Shown: positions 44,355 to 57,000, counted from the stretch's first letter. The stretch: 64,000 nt of DNA from Zymoseptoria tritici IPO323 (GCF_000219625.1 NC_018207.1:1302001-1366000); one strand, 5' to 3'. The notes: generated by a model from the letters alone, not told the origin. Program-made: numbers and translations.

Positions 44355-45674
44355 CAGCTGCAGCCAGTTATACAGGATCAGGGCCAGGAATGAGATCTCG
44401 TTGGGTGACGATTTCGAATGTGCGCCATGCTTCTGGTGTTGCATTCCATGCTTGGATTGAATCGATGTCTCCTCCAGGGCATTTACGTCTATCGCTGTGC
44501 AGTTACCCTCAGAGGCCACGTCTGAACCAGAGAGAATCAAGCGTGGCTTTGGACTGGCCCGAGGAGTATATTGCTCGTTAACCAAGGGCGCTCCAGCTTT
44601 GCCCTCGAGATGTAGACGCAAGGCAGAACACCTTTTTCTGGCATTTTCAGCCGCCAACGTAGTGGATCCATGGCATCGGCTGAAGGTGAAGGGGTTTGGT
44701 AGCGTATCGAGGTCGAATTCTCCGTGCGGCTGCAAGACGAGCGGAGGTGGAACACTTGCGGTTCGAACTCCCTACGATCGCGGAGGTCAGCATCAACGCG
44801 CAAAAGTCCCATATCCTCCGGATAGGACAATCTTCTCTGCGATCGCTTACTCTGCCATCCTGAACGTCAATACACTCCGGGCTTGAGGTGTAATTTTTCG
44901 CCATGAAAGCTGTCACGCCTTCCACGTACCGTCGACTTGTTGGAATCCTTGTTTGGCGGTATAGGGTGGGCACCAGCGGATTGAATTGATGTCTCGAGAA
45001 GCCGCGGACTTGATAGAGTATTCCTGTGTCGCAGCTCGAGGTGGTGTGATTGCCCGTATTGTGGAATGGCGTGGAGAGGATTCAAGGTTCAAACATACCG
45101 CTTCTAGTTACAAGACGAGGTACTCGGCGCAGGTCGTATGGCTTGATGTAACCGATGCTGACGGATGATGTATGCGTTGGCCGCCGACGCTGTGCCTCCA
45201 CATGATCTCAGCTGAGCTGCTGTGTCACGACCCGCACTTCGAAGGAGCGGATACACTTATCGGAGTGACGGCGGCCTCCATCGATGACGGCGACCTCACC
45301 TCCTTCACGAACGAAAAGCTCTCAACGTACAAGCCAACTCAGCAAGCCGTGCTATCTCGCATCAACACATCCAACGCCGGCCGAAGCCAGACCCGGAACC
45401 ACACGCTCTCTAAAGTGCTCAATAAGGAACAAGCGACAGAGATGTCTTTCTGGGCTCTCTTCGGGATGCTCGGCATGGACGGAGCGACAGAATCGTCTTT
45501 AAGCCGGGCTCAAATCGCCGAACATGAAGGCAGGAGATGGAATCACAACGTGGAAGGGAAGGACAAGATCCTCGCTATCTGCGAGCTCAAGGAAAACGAG
45601 GGGCAGACAGACAAAGAGCGGAATGAGAGCTCAGGACAGACTGTCGGGCTTGGTAGAAGTTCGAGGAGGTCCAG
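44355..45674. other. No gene that I can support
   Basis: Includes a plus-strand frame at 45172-45930 with a Met-led stretch MSFWALFGMLGMDGATESSL, mixed composition and no domain. Coding status is unclear; it may be the 5' part of the broken ORF listed next. Confidence 0.4.
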
Positions 45675-46208
45675 GTGTCGTCCAGGCTCGTTCGTGGGAG
45701 AGATAGCAGCCGCTCGGCCTTATGTGCAGTCGAACTTGAGAAGGGCTACCCTGCTCTTCATTCCAGCGCCGGCCATTTGGATCAACGATTACGCCGCATC
45801 GAAAATCTTGATGAAGGGACAAGCCGTATTCATCGACGCCGCCACCGTGGCAAGCTCTCGCCGGGAATGGTGGATAAATGTGATTGCGAATGCAAGTATT
45901 GACCACTGTACCGTCTGGATACAGGGCTGACGAAAGAGCAGTACATATCCCTTCCACAGCCCCGTGAAGATATCTCGCCGGGAATGTTTGTGACCGCTTC
46001 TTTGGTGCTGATCGTTCTGGTATGCGTTCACCGAAGGCTGCACGACCAAGACAAGACCTGCGACTGGATCATGGCTGCGAGTATTGGTACTGCCTTTGCG
46101 GTCGGTACGTGGGCGCGGATGGACACGCTAGCGATTGTCTTCAATCTGATACCATGGGCCGCCTGGGCGGGCTGTAGCATCGCAGAGGCAGTTTGCGCCT
46201 TCATCTGA
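45675..46208 (+). pseudogene. Possible membrane-protein ORF interrupted by one in-frame TGA
   Basis: One plus frame is open from about 45675 to 46208 apart from a single TGA at 45900-45902. Upstream of it reads GHLDQRLRRIENLDEG and KCDCECKY; downstream reads PLYRLDTGLTKEQYISLPQP, then two membrane segments (MFVTASLVLIVLVCVHRRL and AIVFNLIPWAAWAGCSIAEA). The coherent amphipathic and hydrophobic pattern on both sides suggests one protein broken by a point mutation, or a short intron I cannot place. Family unknown. Confidence 0.3.
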
Positions 46209-46471
46209 TGAGAGAATACTTTCGATGGCGTTCGCAGGAGTTGTTTGATTTTATTCTCTCACGAGTACTCGATGTCGGGAGAGCTGCAAGGCTGCCCTTT
46301 TCATCTTTTGACCCATACTTCGATATACAGCTGTCGCAAACGTCCGTGCTCGCGATTGATCTGCAAGCAGAGCCATGCGATGAACGTCCAATACTTATTG
46401 CTTCAGCGTTCGTTCCGCGTCGTTCGAATCTCCGCGGCGCTTCGGATGTGTAGTATGGGAAAGACAGACTT

Positions 46472-48493
46472 TTATGCCTCATCATCGCTCGCATCTTCCA
46501 CTCTGGCCCTCCGTTGACGTTCATCAGCGACGGCATCACCCACCGCCTGTGCTTCACCCCGGATCATCTCCTCCAACCTCTGTCGAATCTCGTCGAGATC
46601 TTCCTCTCCAGCCCCTGCTTCAACTCGATTGAGCAAATCCAGAACCTCTTCCTGATTGCCTCCTTCTTGAGCGTTCTGTCCATTCCGCCCAAGAAGTCTC
46701 AGTATACTACTCGCATCCCACATATCCTCGCTGCCATCGTGCATTGATTCAATGACGGTCTCCTCTCCTTCGGTAGTGATGCGGTCTTCTGGTGGCAGAG
46801 GATCACCTGTACTCTCCAGCATTTGAGATAGCTTCCGAGGAATCAACTCGATGAACTTCGGCTCATCGCAGAGGAGGACATGCCGTGCTTCGTTGCGGGA
46901 GATTTCCCTCGTGTCTGGCGCTGCGGGTGGGACGACGTCTCTTTGCACTGCGGCGCAAGTCTCGAGGAGGAAAGCGAGGGCGTCTGCTGAATTCCAGATG
47001 TCCTTTGCACGGATGGCGTAGAGTTCTGTGAGGAGGTTTTCGTGGTCTGTTCGTGTTTGAGCACCCCAGATTCCAGGAGAAGGTGTCTGATTAAGTTCTT
47101 GTAGGAGTCGGGCGGGCAGATATGGATGTTGTGTGACGGTCTTGAAGAGTAATCGTTGAGCTTGGGAGTCGTTTCCGGCGCGGAACTCAGCGAGTGATTG
47201 TGAGAGGAGGAGTTGTGGCGGAAGGGGTTGAGGGAATAGCTGCGAGCGGGAGAGGGCGAGGTAAGAGGTGTGTTGGTTTGATCGCAGGGCGTAGTGGTCC
47301 AGAACAAGTGAGAGAGCGTACGGATCGTTGGCCGGATCGAGAGCCAGTAGTAGCTTTGACCACTCGTAGACAGTCCGCCATAGCGCACGCATCGCGAGGT
47401 TCTGGGAGTATCGCCAGACTGCAAGATAGAACTCCCGATTGGCAGCGTAGCGGAAGTCCAGCCGTGCACGACCTTCCGCCAGTGCTTTCGGGAAAGTGCT
47501 ATGTACTGCACGACCGAAGGAGAAGAGGGCTCGGGAGAGAAGATCACCAGCCGTAGCCGGGTCACGTTCCTGTTTGGCAATTTCGGAGACCTGGAGGAGG
47601 GTAGAGATGTGGTAAGGGTTGTGCTGGAGGAGAACGATCATGCGTTGAGGGTCCATGGAGGCAACGCAGGTGTGGAACTCTCTCTGGACAGACTTGTACG
47701 TCGAGTTGTGGACAAAACGGTAGAGGACAGTGCCGTCAGCCCGCTTTTCCGTGATCTCCATTCCCAGTCCTCCGCTTGCTGCTGATGGCCACTCTTCCTT
47801 GCCTTGGACGAAAATGTTCCTACGGAGGGCCATGGCCGCAAGACCCGACCTCCCATCTTGGCGATTCCCGCGGAGAGCTGCCGCAAGGCCGACCTGTTGT
47901 ACACGACGGTTCTGACGCCGATTTCCTCCAGCAGCTCCAGGCGGTGCTGGCGCATCTTCGTCCTCGTCCTGCTCCAACGCTGCGCGACCGAAGAGCCGCT
48001 TCATCTCATTCTGAGCGTGCAGATGTGTGGTATCGATGGCCAGCAGACGACATTCTTCGTTGACCTTCTCCGCGGCGCTGGCTGTGGCTGTTGCGGCTTC
48101 TGAGGCTTTGCCATTCGTGGAGAGTTGTTTCAACGCAGCATCGATTTCGTCTAAATCTTCCTCCTTGGCTTCCACCTCCTGCGTGATTCCAGCCTTGGCC
48201 TTCTTCTTCTTCTTCTTTTTCTTCGAGGAGGATCCCTTCGGCGTGACTGTCGCCGCTGGGACTGGTGCTGGCTCGTCGTCTTCGTCGGTGTCGTCTGCTT
48301 CCGGCTCTGCGTCATCCTCGCCTTCCTCCTCCAGCATGGCGAATGCACTCTTCTTTATTGTTGCCGCAGGAACCTCCTCCTCCTCGCTCTCCTCTTGATC
48401 TTCCTCCAATGCCCGGGCTTCCTGTTCCAGCTGCTTCAATCTGTCTTGCTCTTCCTTCTCTCGTTGAGCTTTACGCAGTGCTCGTGAAGACAT
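46472..48493 (-). CDS. RQC1: Ribosome quality control complex subunit RQC1 (TCF25 family)
   Basis: RQC1/TCF25 works with the Listerin/Ltn1 E3 ligase and Cdc48 on stalled 60S subunits, helping K48-linked ubiquitination and extraction of the nascent chain. A single exon encodes 673 residues from MSSRALRKAQREKEEQDRLK. The N-terminus is basic then very acidic, with a Lys run (SSSKKKKKKKKAK), as usual. The TCF25 region spans about residues 240-560: FHTCVASMDPQRMIVLLQHN, PYHISTLLQVSEIAKQERDP, AGDLLSRALFSFGRAVH, LDFRYAANREFYLAVWRYSQ and RRTVYEWSKLLLALDP-like sequence, then DHYALRSNQHTSYLALSRS. The C-terminus is acidic and disordered. Length is normal for the family. Confidence 0.93.
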   Translation of the reverse strand: MSSRALRKAQREKEEQDRLKQLEQEARALEEDQEESEEEEVPAATIKKSAFAMLEEEGEDDAEPEADDTDEDDEPAPVPAATVTPKGSSSKKKKKKKKAKAGITQEVEAKEEDLDEIDAALKQLSTNGKASEAATATASAAEKVNEECRLLAIDTTHLHAQNEMKRLFGRAALEQDEDEDAPAPPGAAGGNRRQNRRVQQVGLAAALRGNRQDGRSGLAAMALRRNIFVQGKEEWPSAASGGLGMEITEKRADGTVLYRFVHNSTYKSVQREFHTCVASMDPQRMIVLLQHNPYHISTLLQVSEIAKQERDPATAGDLLSRALFSFGRAVHSTFPKALAEGRARLDFRYAANREFYLAVWRYSQNLAMRALWRTVYEWSKLLLALDPANDPYALSLVLDHYALRSNQHTSYLALSRSQLFPQPLPPQLLLSQSLAEFRAGNDSQAQRLLFKTVTQHPYLPARLLQELNQTPSPGIWGAQTRTDHENLLTELYAIRAKDIWNSADALAFLLETCAAVQRDVVPPAAPDTREISRNEARHVLLCDEPKFIELIPRKLSQMLESTGDPLPPEDRITTEGEETVIESMHDGSEDMWDASSILRLLGRNGQNAQEGGNQEEVLDLLNRVEAGAGEEDLDEIRQRLEEMIRGEAQAVGDAVADERQRRARVEDASDDEA

Positions 48494-49081
48494 CTTGAAG
48501 GGTGTTCCTCAGAGCCAGATCTTGAGAAGTGCTGGGTATCTTTGACGCGCACGAAAGGGAAGAGGCGTAGTAGATGTTTGGAAAGATGTTTGCCATTTAG
48601 AAAAGTTGACGATGATGACGTGACCTTTTGTTTGGACCCCACATTCACATGCCAATCGCAAAGTGAACGTCAATCGTCCTGCAGCTTTACACGGTGTCAA
48701 GGCACACAAATCAAGTGCAGCAGCACAGCAGAATACCTCGAATATTGATATTGTATAGTATCGCCGAAGTGTGCGGACGACTCTCCGAACATGGACAGTG
48801 AGCAAGCAAGATAAGGTATCGTCAAAGGTGTGGAAAATCGACAAGGCGACTCATGAGGAGCAACGGGAGCAACAGGCGACTTATCTCAATCGCGAAGCCG
48901 ACTAAGATGCCCCGTCGCGTAGGATGATAGGTCTGCAAACGCCTATCGGCACTTTTCAGTGCACAAATGGTGCGGTATCTCGGCTTTCGTCCAACAGACA
49001 CAAGGAATACATCAGAGTCAAGACGGGTGTCAGTTCCGTACTTGAGGTTATTGAGCTCAAGCATGTATCGCACAAGACACC
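48494..49081. other. Intergenic region
   Basis: Between the RQC1 start and the peroxiredoxin stop, both on the minus strand; it should hold the RQC1 promoter. No repeats or further genes seen. Confidence 0.5.
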
Positions 49082-49892
49082 TCAAGCAGCATCGACCTTC
49101 TCCGCAGTATCCGCAACCTCAGCAGCCGTCTCCGCCTTCTCCTTATCTTCCTTCTTCTCTGCACCACCTGACGCTCCACTTGCATCGACCAGCTTCTTGA
49201 CAACCTGCATGGTCGGCTCCGGACCACCTGGCTCAGCAGCCAACACTTTCCCACTCTTATCAATTACGAAAACTCCACGGGTGGTTCCGCTTGGCGCTTT
49301 TTTCAGACCGATCGCCTTGATCAAGGTCGCTGAAGGATCGCAAAGAAGTGGATATGGAAGGTTCTGCTTCGTCTTGAAAGTTGTGTTCGATTTCGGCGAG
49401 TCTGTGCTGAGACCGTAGATCGAGAGACCTGTCGACGTCAGAGCATCGTAAGAGTCGCGAAAGAAGCAGACTTGTTTCGTGCCTGATTGGACATCTCGTT
49501 AGCAAGACTGGTAGCTATGAGTAGTCGATCAATAGGCAATGCGGAGACCTACAGCCTGGTGTCGAGGCTTTTGGGTACGTGAACAGGACAACGCCGGCCT
49601 TGCTGGCGGCCAGAAGCTTCGCAAGAGTCGTCTTCTCGCCATCGTTGGTCACAATGTCCCCGCCGAACGAGTCAAGGTCGGTGATGGTGTCGCCGACCTT
49701 GGCCGGACCGGATTTCGCTGCTGCTGCTGCTGAGGGCTTCTTCTCTGGCTCTGGGGCAGCTTTAGTCGCAGTCGGTTCAGCTTTGGCGGCAGGTTTTGAC
49801 GTCTCCTTTGGGACTCTTGGTTTCGATGGAGCTCTCTTCTTTGGTTCTGGAGCAGGCGCAGCCGGCGCCGGCCTTTTCCTGAGTTCCACCAT
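49082..49892 (-). CDS. DOT5: Nuclear thiol peroxidase, PrxQ/BCP type (DOT5-like)
   Basis: Peroxiredoxin reducing hydroperoxides with thioredoxin. Exons 49553-49892 and 49082-49482 give 246 residues; the 70-base intron splits the codon of the peroxidatic cysteine. Splicing gives KASTPGCTKQVCFFRDSYDA, with peroxidatic Cys in TPGCT and resolving Cys five residues on, the atypical 2-Cys PrxQ arrangement. Also seen are DLDSFGGDI, VVLFTYP, IYGLSTDSPKSNTTFKTKQN, PYPLLCDPSATLIKAIG and TRGVFVIDKSGKV. The 60-residue N-terminal extension is rich in Lys, Pro and Ala (KRPAPAAPAPEPKKRAPSKP) and suits a nuclear signal, as in yeast Dot5. The C-terminal Ala/Glu/Lys tail is extra. Confidence 0.92.
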
Positions 49893-51368
49893 GGTAATGT
49901 AAGATGGTCGATATGTTGAGTGTTGGAGGCAGAAGCTCCGGTAGAAGAGCGCTTTGAGTGCGCAAATTTCGCTTGATCGTATGGGCAGGACAAGAATTGA
50001 AGCAATCGACTGGTTGTATTTCTACGAGAAAGATACGGTAAGCAGCGTTACTCCAGCAGCGACGCTGTGAGCTTGTGAAGCTTGCTGGAGCTCTCTCCGG
50101 CAATGTGGTGCGGCGGGGCGTCCGGAACGGCCCGTCGGCTGCGGCTGCGGGGACGAGGCTAGACCAACGCACTCCACCACCTCACCTCTTTCAGATCTAG
50201 TCATCTTTAGTCCACCCATCGAATATCGACATCAAGCAACGCGAAGATGCCGCAAAAGGAGAAGAGATCCCGTTCAAGCTCGAGCGGTTTGCGATGGCTC
50301 TCAAGATCTGGTTCGTCATGGTCATCAATTCCAGGAGCAGCAGAGCCAGGGAACCAGCCTATTGCCTCGAGGATTCGTCATCCTCGCCGGGCAGCATCAT
50401 CCGCTTGAGTGCAAGGCCGTTCAGTCACCGTGGAATTTGAGCAAGAATTGCGCGGCAGCACGCAACAAATTACCAGAAGCACCACATCAATCTCCACCAA
50501 GAACGAATACAAAAAGGTATGCTGTGCCCGAAGCTCTTACATTTTGCTACATCCTCGCGCACGTAACAAGTCTTCCATGAAGAGGGATGTCCTTCCAAGC
50601 ACTCCGACGGGACTACAGGATGTGCATCCCGCGGGGTAATCCACGAAGCTTCAGGAATCACATTCAAGAGGCCAATGAGTGTGCAGAGACGCCTTATCGT
50701 CGACGTATACCATGATACGGATCTGGCGTTTTGAGCTTGCGGGAAGCTTGAAACCGCCTTATCTTCGCTTGATAATGGAGTTGTTGCCACCGTGAGACGT
50801 CCAATCGGTCATAGCGACGGACGTTGCCATCAGATTTTCAGCTGCCTCGGACTTGGCCAGCCAGTGGTAGATCGTGTGAGCTCCTGCCGAGCTTGGAAGC
50901 GTTAGAAGCCATCTTAAGCTTCGCTTTCAAGGAATCCGCAAGCCGTGGAGAGATCGAGGCTTATACGTGCAACCGCTCAGGCTACAGTCGGTCCGCCCGC
51001 TCTGCAGGTGGTCAGCGGTCAGTCTGCTTTTGTCACTGGTCCATTCATGTATGACGCTCTGCACTCGAACTCTGATTCGTCAATTCACATGCTTTGACAA
51101 GTTGTGAGCGTCCGACGTTCTGGACCATCGCGTCTGCCGCTATCTTGCTTGGCCAATCCTGGCAGTAGGCAAGGCCCCTCCAACGCAGCGCAGCCGTCAG
51201 TGTCAAATCGCTTAAAGCCAAGACGGTTCCCATCTGCCCTCAGGATTCCGTTCCGCTGCAGCTCAGATCTTCTACTCGCCGCCTACAGAAATCGGCCTCA
51301 CTCTTGGCCCTATTTGCAATCAATTTCACTCGTTCCTCACTTCGACATCCATGTTCGCTCTTTAAGAC
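49893..51368. other. Gene-free region between peroxiredoxin and transporter
   Basis: About 1.5 kb of divergent upstream sequence. Short frames on both strands have no domains. The right end runs into the 101-base repeats. Confidence 0.5.
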
Positions 51369-51672
51369 ATCGACCGACATTCCGCCATTTCCTACCCAGC
51401 TGTGCCACTCACAAGCTTTCCAGCCCACTCAATCTGTAAACCTGTCCGGAAAGCCATCACGTCCATCACGTCGACCGACATTCCGACATTTCCTACCCAG
51501 CCGTGCCACCCATAAGCCTTCCAGCCCATTCAGCTTGGCAACCTACCCGGGGAGCCATCACGACCATCACATCGACCGACCTTCCGCCATTTCCTACCCA
51601 ACCGTGCCACCCATAAGCTTTCCAGCCCATTCACACTTGTCAATCTACCCGGGGAGCCATCACGACCATCAC
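51369..51672. repeat. Three tandem copies of a 101-base unit in the transporter leader
   Basis: Copies start at 51369, 51470 and 51571, each with (A/G)TCGACCGAC, then CATTTCCTACCCA, GTGCCAC, AAGC.TTCCAGCCCA and AGCCATCACG.CCATCAC. They differ by scattered substitutions and copy 3 has one additional base. The array ends five bases before the ATG at 51678, so it very likely lies in the 5' untranslated leader of the AAAP transporter. Confidence 0.9.
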
Positions 51673-51677
51673 GAGCC

Positions 51678-53594
51678 ATGGGATTCCTCAGCTTCTTCCG
51701 CAAGGACAAAGTCCTCGTCAAGGAGGACATAGTCATGACGGATGGACTGTCGACGTCTTCGACCAACACTTCGACCTCCAACAGCACGACAATCTCGAAG
51801 CTCAAGCACGGATTTCCTCACGATACACTGCCTACCAGCACCCTTCCGAGCCGGATCAGCAATAGTAGATGCTACAGGGTTATCTACACGATTTGCCAGC
51901 ATTTTGCTCGATCGCAGGCCGCGATGATATCGTGGCGGGTAGCGTCTGTTCGTAAGTCGATTCTACTCTCTCACTTCTGGCGGTCTCTTGTCTTGCATCT
52001 TTGATGTGATTATTGCGAACTGACGAGGCTGAACTAGTCATCATCGCCGAGTCTGTATCGCTTGGCGTACTGTCCCTCCCATCCGCGGCCGCCAGCATGG
52101 GGCTTGTACCCATGGCCTTCTTGATCATATTCTTCACATGTGCCACCTACTTCGCCGGCATTGTGCTTTGGCAGTTCAAGACGACTTATCCGCACGTCCG
52201 CAGCTACGGAGATATTGGAGCCCTCATGTGTGGCAAATATGGCCAATTCATGGCCGAGTTCCAAGTCGGGCTTCTCCTCGGATTCATCATGGCTGGACAT
52301 ATCAGCATCTTCAGCACAATGGCCAACCAACTCGCGGAATCAGCTGGATCTCAATGGCGCTGCACAATCTTCTACAAAATTCTCGCTGGGATCATCAGTT
52401 TCGTCTGCAACCTGCCACGCGAATTCAAGTCTAGCAGGGAGGCGGCTATGCTTTGTGAGTGCTTTTCCATTTGAGCAAAGAGAGGACCTGGCGCTAATCT
52501 TTGTCGCTCTCATAGCCGGGATCTCCATCACCACTGCCGCCTTCATTACGATTGGCGGGGTCGTTGCCCAGGCTCACGGTCAGACTCATCCCACTGCCCA
52601 GGCTTTCACTCCGATGTCAGAGACAAGCTTTGATGGTATCATTTCCGGCATCAACATGGGTAAGGAACTCTCAGCTTTGCAGCAGCATGAGTCTCTAAGC
52701 CTTTACTGACCTCTGGCTTTCATCTCACAGCTTCGGTATCTTTCACCGGCTCCATGGCGTACCTGCCTATCATGAACGAGATGGAAAAGGTGGCCGATTT
52801 TCCAAAAGCACTGCGCGTTGCTCAGGCTTACATCGGATCCATGTACTTGGTCGTCTCCCTCGTCATTTTCGCCTACGTCGGCGTCGGCGTTCAGGCTCCT
52901 GCACTTAGCGCGGCCGGCTCGACTATTTCCACTGCCAGCTACTCAGCTGCTATACCCACGATCTTGATCGCTGGGTTCATCACCGGACTTGTGTTTGCAA
53001 AGAATGTTTTCTCATGGTTTCACGGTGCGGATGCGTTACTCACCGCGGAGGGACGGCTGCACTGGGAATGGAGAGCAATCGGTGAGTCGACGTTTCATCA
53101 TTACTTTGCATTCGTTCCTCTGGACGACAACTGACAGAACATCGTTGCAGTCTTCTGTGTCTGGACTGCCGCCGTGCTCGTTGCCAGCGGAATCCCCAAC
53201 TTTAGCTCCCTGCTCGGCCTCGTTGGGTCGCTCGTTGGCTATTCGATCTGCTTTGGCACGCCTTGCGCCGGCTGGATCTGGCACAGTGCAAACAACCTCC
53301 CGCCACACTTGCTGCCACCTGACAAGGGAATGTCAAAGAGGTCTGCTCGGCTGGCCCGATATATCGCCGCTTATCGATACTCCCCAAAGACGTCGACATT
53401 CTGCTATACCATGGTGATCGTCGCCTTTGTGTTCGTAAGTACATACCTTATCCAGGACATCGTCCAGAGAAGATTCCATTACTGACGCATATCGTCTGAC
53501 CACATAGACTGTGCTTGGCGTCTACGCATCGGCCATTGATCTCAAGAGGACCAGTTCCAACAATGCCGTTTTCTCGTGCAAGAGTAATCTGTAG
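51678..53594 (+). CDS. Amino-acid transporter, AAAP family (Aa_trans)
   Basis: Six exons, 51678-51951, 52038-52454, 52516-52659, 52731-53081, 53151-53434 and 53508-53594, total 519 codons (518 residues). The family pattern is clear from the first span: SWRVASVLIIAESVSLGVLS and LPSAAASMGLVP, then QFKTTYPHVRSYGDIGALMC, GHISIFSTMANQLAESAGSQ, IISFVCNLPRE, VSFTGSMAYLPIMNEMEKVA and PKALRVAQAYIGSMYLVVSL. About 11 membrane spans are expected. Fungal relatives are annotated as neutral amino-acid permeases similar to N. crassa MTR; the substrate is not certain. The N-terminal 60 residues are Ser/Thr-rich, and exon 1 beyond residue 40 is less sure than the rest. Confidence 0.88.
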
Positions 53595-54034
53595 ACATGA
53601 GATGGTTGCAAGACGAGGGTAGGAACTGTTGCGGAACAGTGTACATATTTCCGAATGATCATGTTCCCGTGACAATCTCCGTTCTCTGCCCGTGACCATC
53701 GTGCAAGTGCTATCATACCTTAACATTCTGCATTAGCCTGTTCCCGGCAACAGCTTCATCTAGCCATGGTACTCGTTATTCGAAATCGTCCGTGAGGTGG
53801 TGCGATCGAGATGTACCGATGGGAGAAGGCAGCAGCACCATCTCGTGGTCCGATGATCTCACCTGGTGAATCGGCGTTTGGTGGAGTAACTCCGTTAGCG
53901 TCACTTTGCTCTCTTGCAGGCGACACCCACTTCATCGTCCACCATTTTATCTTCATCCTCACCACCCTTCTTGCGCATGATCAACGTCTCGTGGCCGAGC
54001 GTATCTCAACGAGCTCCTTTGCGCATATCACACG
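53595..54034. other. Intergenic region upstream of UFD2
   Basis: Contains the transporter 3' end and the UFD2 promoter. No gene seen. Confidence 0.5.
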
Positions 54035-57000
54035 ATGGACTCCACACAATCTGATGCGGACAAGGTAAAGCTCTAGACGTTCCGAGCTCCGCAGCATATA
54101 CTGATGCATGTGACAGATCCGAGCAAAGCGTCTCGCGAAGCTAGGAGGCCAGAACAGCACGACGGCGACGACACCCTCAAGCTCGAACGATGCCACACGA
54201 ACCTCGACTCCCACACCACAGGTCACCGACGGCGCAGGCGACATGGCTCAAACGCCATCATTGAAACAGGAACAGCCTTCCACACCAGCGCCAACCGAGA
54301 GGAAGCCCGTCAAGATCAATGTCAGCAAGCCACGACCCGCATCACCGAAGCGCGAACGCCCACGACCGACCGAGAAGCCGGCAGAGAGCATCGACACATG
54401 GCAGGACAAGACCTTGCGGCAAGTGTTCAGAGTCACATTGAAGGTGGAGGAGGTCAAGGACCTTCATGGCAACAACTTGATCTTCTTGCCTAGCACAAGA
54501 GACGACTTGACGGAGCAAAATCGGCCGGAGTTACTGAACGTGGATGTTCTGGAGGGCGCGATCACAGAAGCTGCGGGTCAAGCACCGGGCGGCAACATCT
54601 TCGAATACCTCCTCACATGCTTCAAACGTGTGTCTCGTACAATACGATCTGCGAGGGCAGAAGACACGGCCAAGCTCGAGATCCTGAAGGAGACGCGACG
54701 ATTATGCATGAGCTACTGTGTCTTCGCGGTGACCATGCCAGAGATGTTTGGAGAGAATGTGGCGGTAACGAATGCGTTGGTGGACCACCTTCTTGCAGAT
54801 CCAGAGTCCGATCTGGGAATCTGCACAGACTTCTTGACACAAGCGAGCGCACTTCTCGAGGAGGATGAGAGCATCAAAGAGGCGATCGTCAACGCGGCAG
54901 AAGAGCTCAGTCGGAGATTGGCACACTTGGACATGCTGGGGGACTACACAATGTATGTGCGGGCAATGCGGAATATCCTTCGTTTCCCCAAAATCGTCGA
55001 CGCTGTCACACAGTCACCGATGTGGGCGCCGCCAGATATCGAGGCACAGAATATCGAGACGAGCACCATCCTTGGACCCTTCTTCCGACTCTCGCCTATG
55101 CAACAAAATGTGGCGAACAGCTACTTCTCTGCTCCCAGGACACGGGATCGCGGCTTCATCGCAAATGGACAAAACGCAATTCGCATGACTTTGAGAACAC
55201 TTCAGGACGAGCTCTTCACAATGGCGGACACAGTCGTGCGCGCAAGCCCTGCCACAAGAGAGCGGATACTCAATTGGTTCGCTCTGTGTGTCAACAAGAA
55301 CCACAAGAAGAGGGCGATGCGGGTCGACTATCGGACTGTGTCAGGTGATGGATTCTTGGTCAATGTCACAAACGCTCTCGATCGGTTGAGCGAGCCTTTT
55401 ATGGATGCGTCGTTCTCGAAGATTGAGAAGATCGATGTCGACTACTTGCGCCGAGATCCTCGAGTGGATATCTCCGACGAGACGAAGATTAATGCGGATC
55501 AGAAGGCCTCGGACGAGTTCTACTCGCACAAGGCGGAGGGCAAGAGCAACTTCATCTCCGAGGTGTTCTTCCTGACGGTTGCCGCTCATCATTATGGTAC
55601 CGAAGCCGCCCAAACAAGGATGACAACCATGCGCAAGTCCGTCAAGCGTGCCGAGAAGGACCAAGAACAGTTCGAGGCGGAGCGTCACAAGTACATCAAT
55701 GTTCGTATCCCTCCCGTCAACTTTACTAATATTGTTTACTGATAGATGGCCGCAGGACCCTCGATATCTCGCGAGATACGAGGAGCAACTGAAAAAGATC
55801 AAGCAGTCCATCGACAACTCCTGGAGTACCATTCACGCTACATACGGCGTCCTGATGGACGACGTCACCCAGTCTCGATCGATGCAATTTATGCGATATG
55901 TGATCGTCTGGCTGCTCCGCCTGGCGTCGCGGCAAAACCTTCCTAAGGAGAAGCTGCAGCTGCCACTGCCGGCGGAGCAACCTGAAGTGTTCAAATGCTT
56001 GCCCGAATACTTCCTCGAGGATATTGTGGAGAACTTCAAGTTCATCACGCAGGAAATCCCCAAAATTCTCACACCACAGCAGTGCGACGAGATCGTGCAG
56101 ATGTGTGTCACTTTCCTTCGCAACAGCGAGTACGTCAAGAACCCCGGTGTCAAGTCTGGCCTCGTCACGATCCTCTACTACGGAATCATGCCGTATGGCA
56201 ACTCTTCCCGGGGAGTACTCGGTGATCTACTCATCGGCTCGGCATTTGCAAACAAGCATCTCCTCCACGCCTTGATGAAGTTCTACATCGAAGCCGAGAG
56301 TACTGGAACGCATACGCAATTCTTCGACAAGTTCAACATCCGATACGAGATCTTCCAGGTCATCAAGCGCATTTGGGTCAATACTCAATACCGTGAGAAC
56401 CTCGCCAAGGAAGCGCGGGTCAACACCAATTTCTTTGTCCAGTTCGTGAACATGTTGGTGAACGACGCCACTTTCGTGCTGGACGAAAGTTTGAGCAGCT
56501 TCATCAAGATTCACGACCTTAGCAAGGAGATGAAGGATGCGGCCTACCTGCAGGGCCTGTCCGAAGAAGAGCGCAAAGCAAAGCAGGAAATGCTCGAGGA
56601 CCACAAGAGTCGCGCCAAGAGCTACATGGGACTCACTCGCGAGACGATGGAGACGCTCATTCTCTTCACAGAAACTCTCGCCGAGTCCTTTACGATGAAG
56701 GAGATCGTCACCCGTCTCGCCGACATGTTGGACTACAACCTCGCCCTCATGGTCGGCCCCAAATCCAGCAATCTCAAGGTCGAGAACCCCACCGAATACG
56801 GCTTCAACCCCAAAGCCCTCCTCTCCGATATCATCTCCGTCTACACCAATCTTGCCGCCAAACAAAATTTCATCGAAGCCATCGCACGAGACGCGCGCTC
56901 CTACTCCAAGGAGAACTTCGCCAAAGCTACCGAGATCATGACAACCCGCGCCCTCAAATCACCGGACGAGTTGCGGATATGGCAGAAACTCGGGAGTGAC

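Noticed and set aside
44745..44790. GGTTCGAACTCC, a tRNA T-arm-like string
   Set aside because: No complementary T-stem, anticodon arm or acceptor stem around it.
46410..46445. GTTCGAATC, another T-arm-like string
   Set aside because: Flanking bases do not pair as a T-stem and no D or anticodon arm is found upstream.
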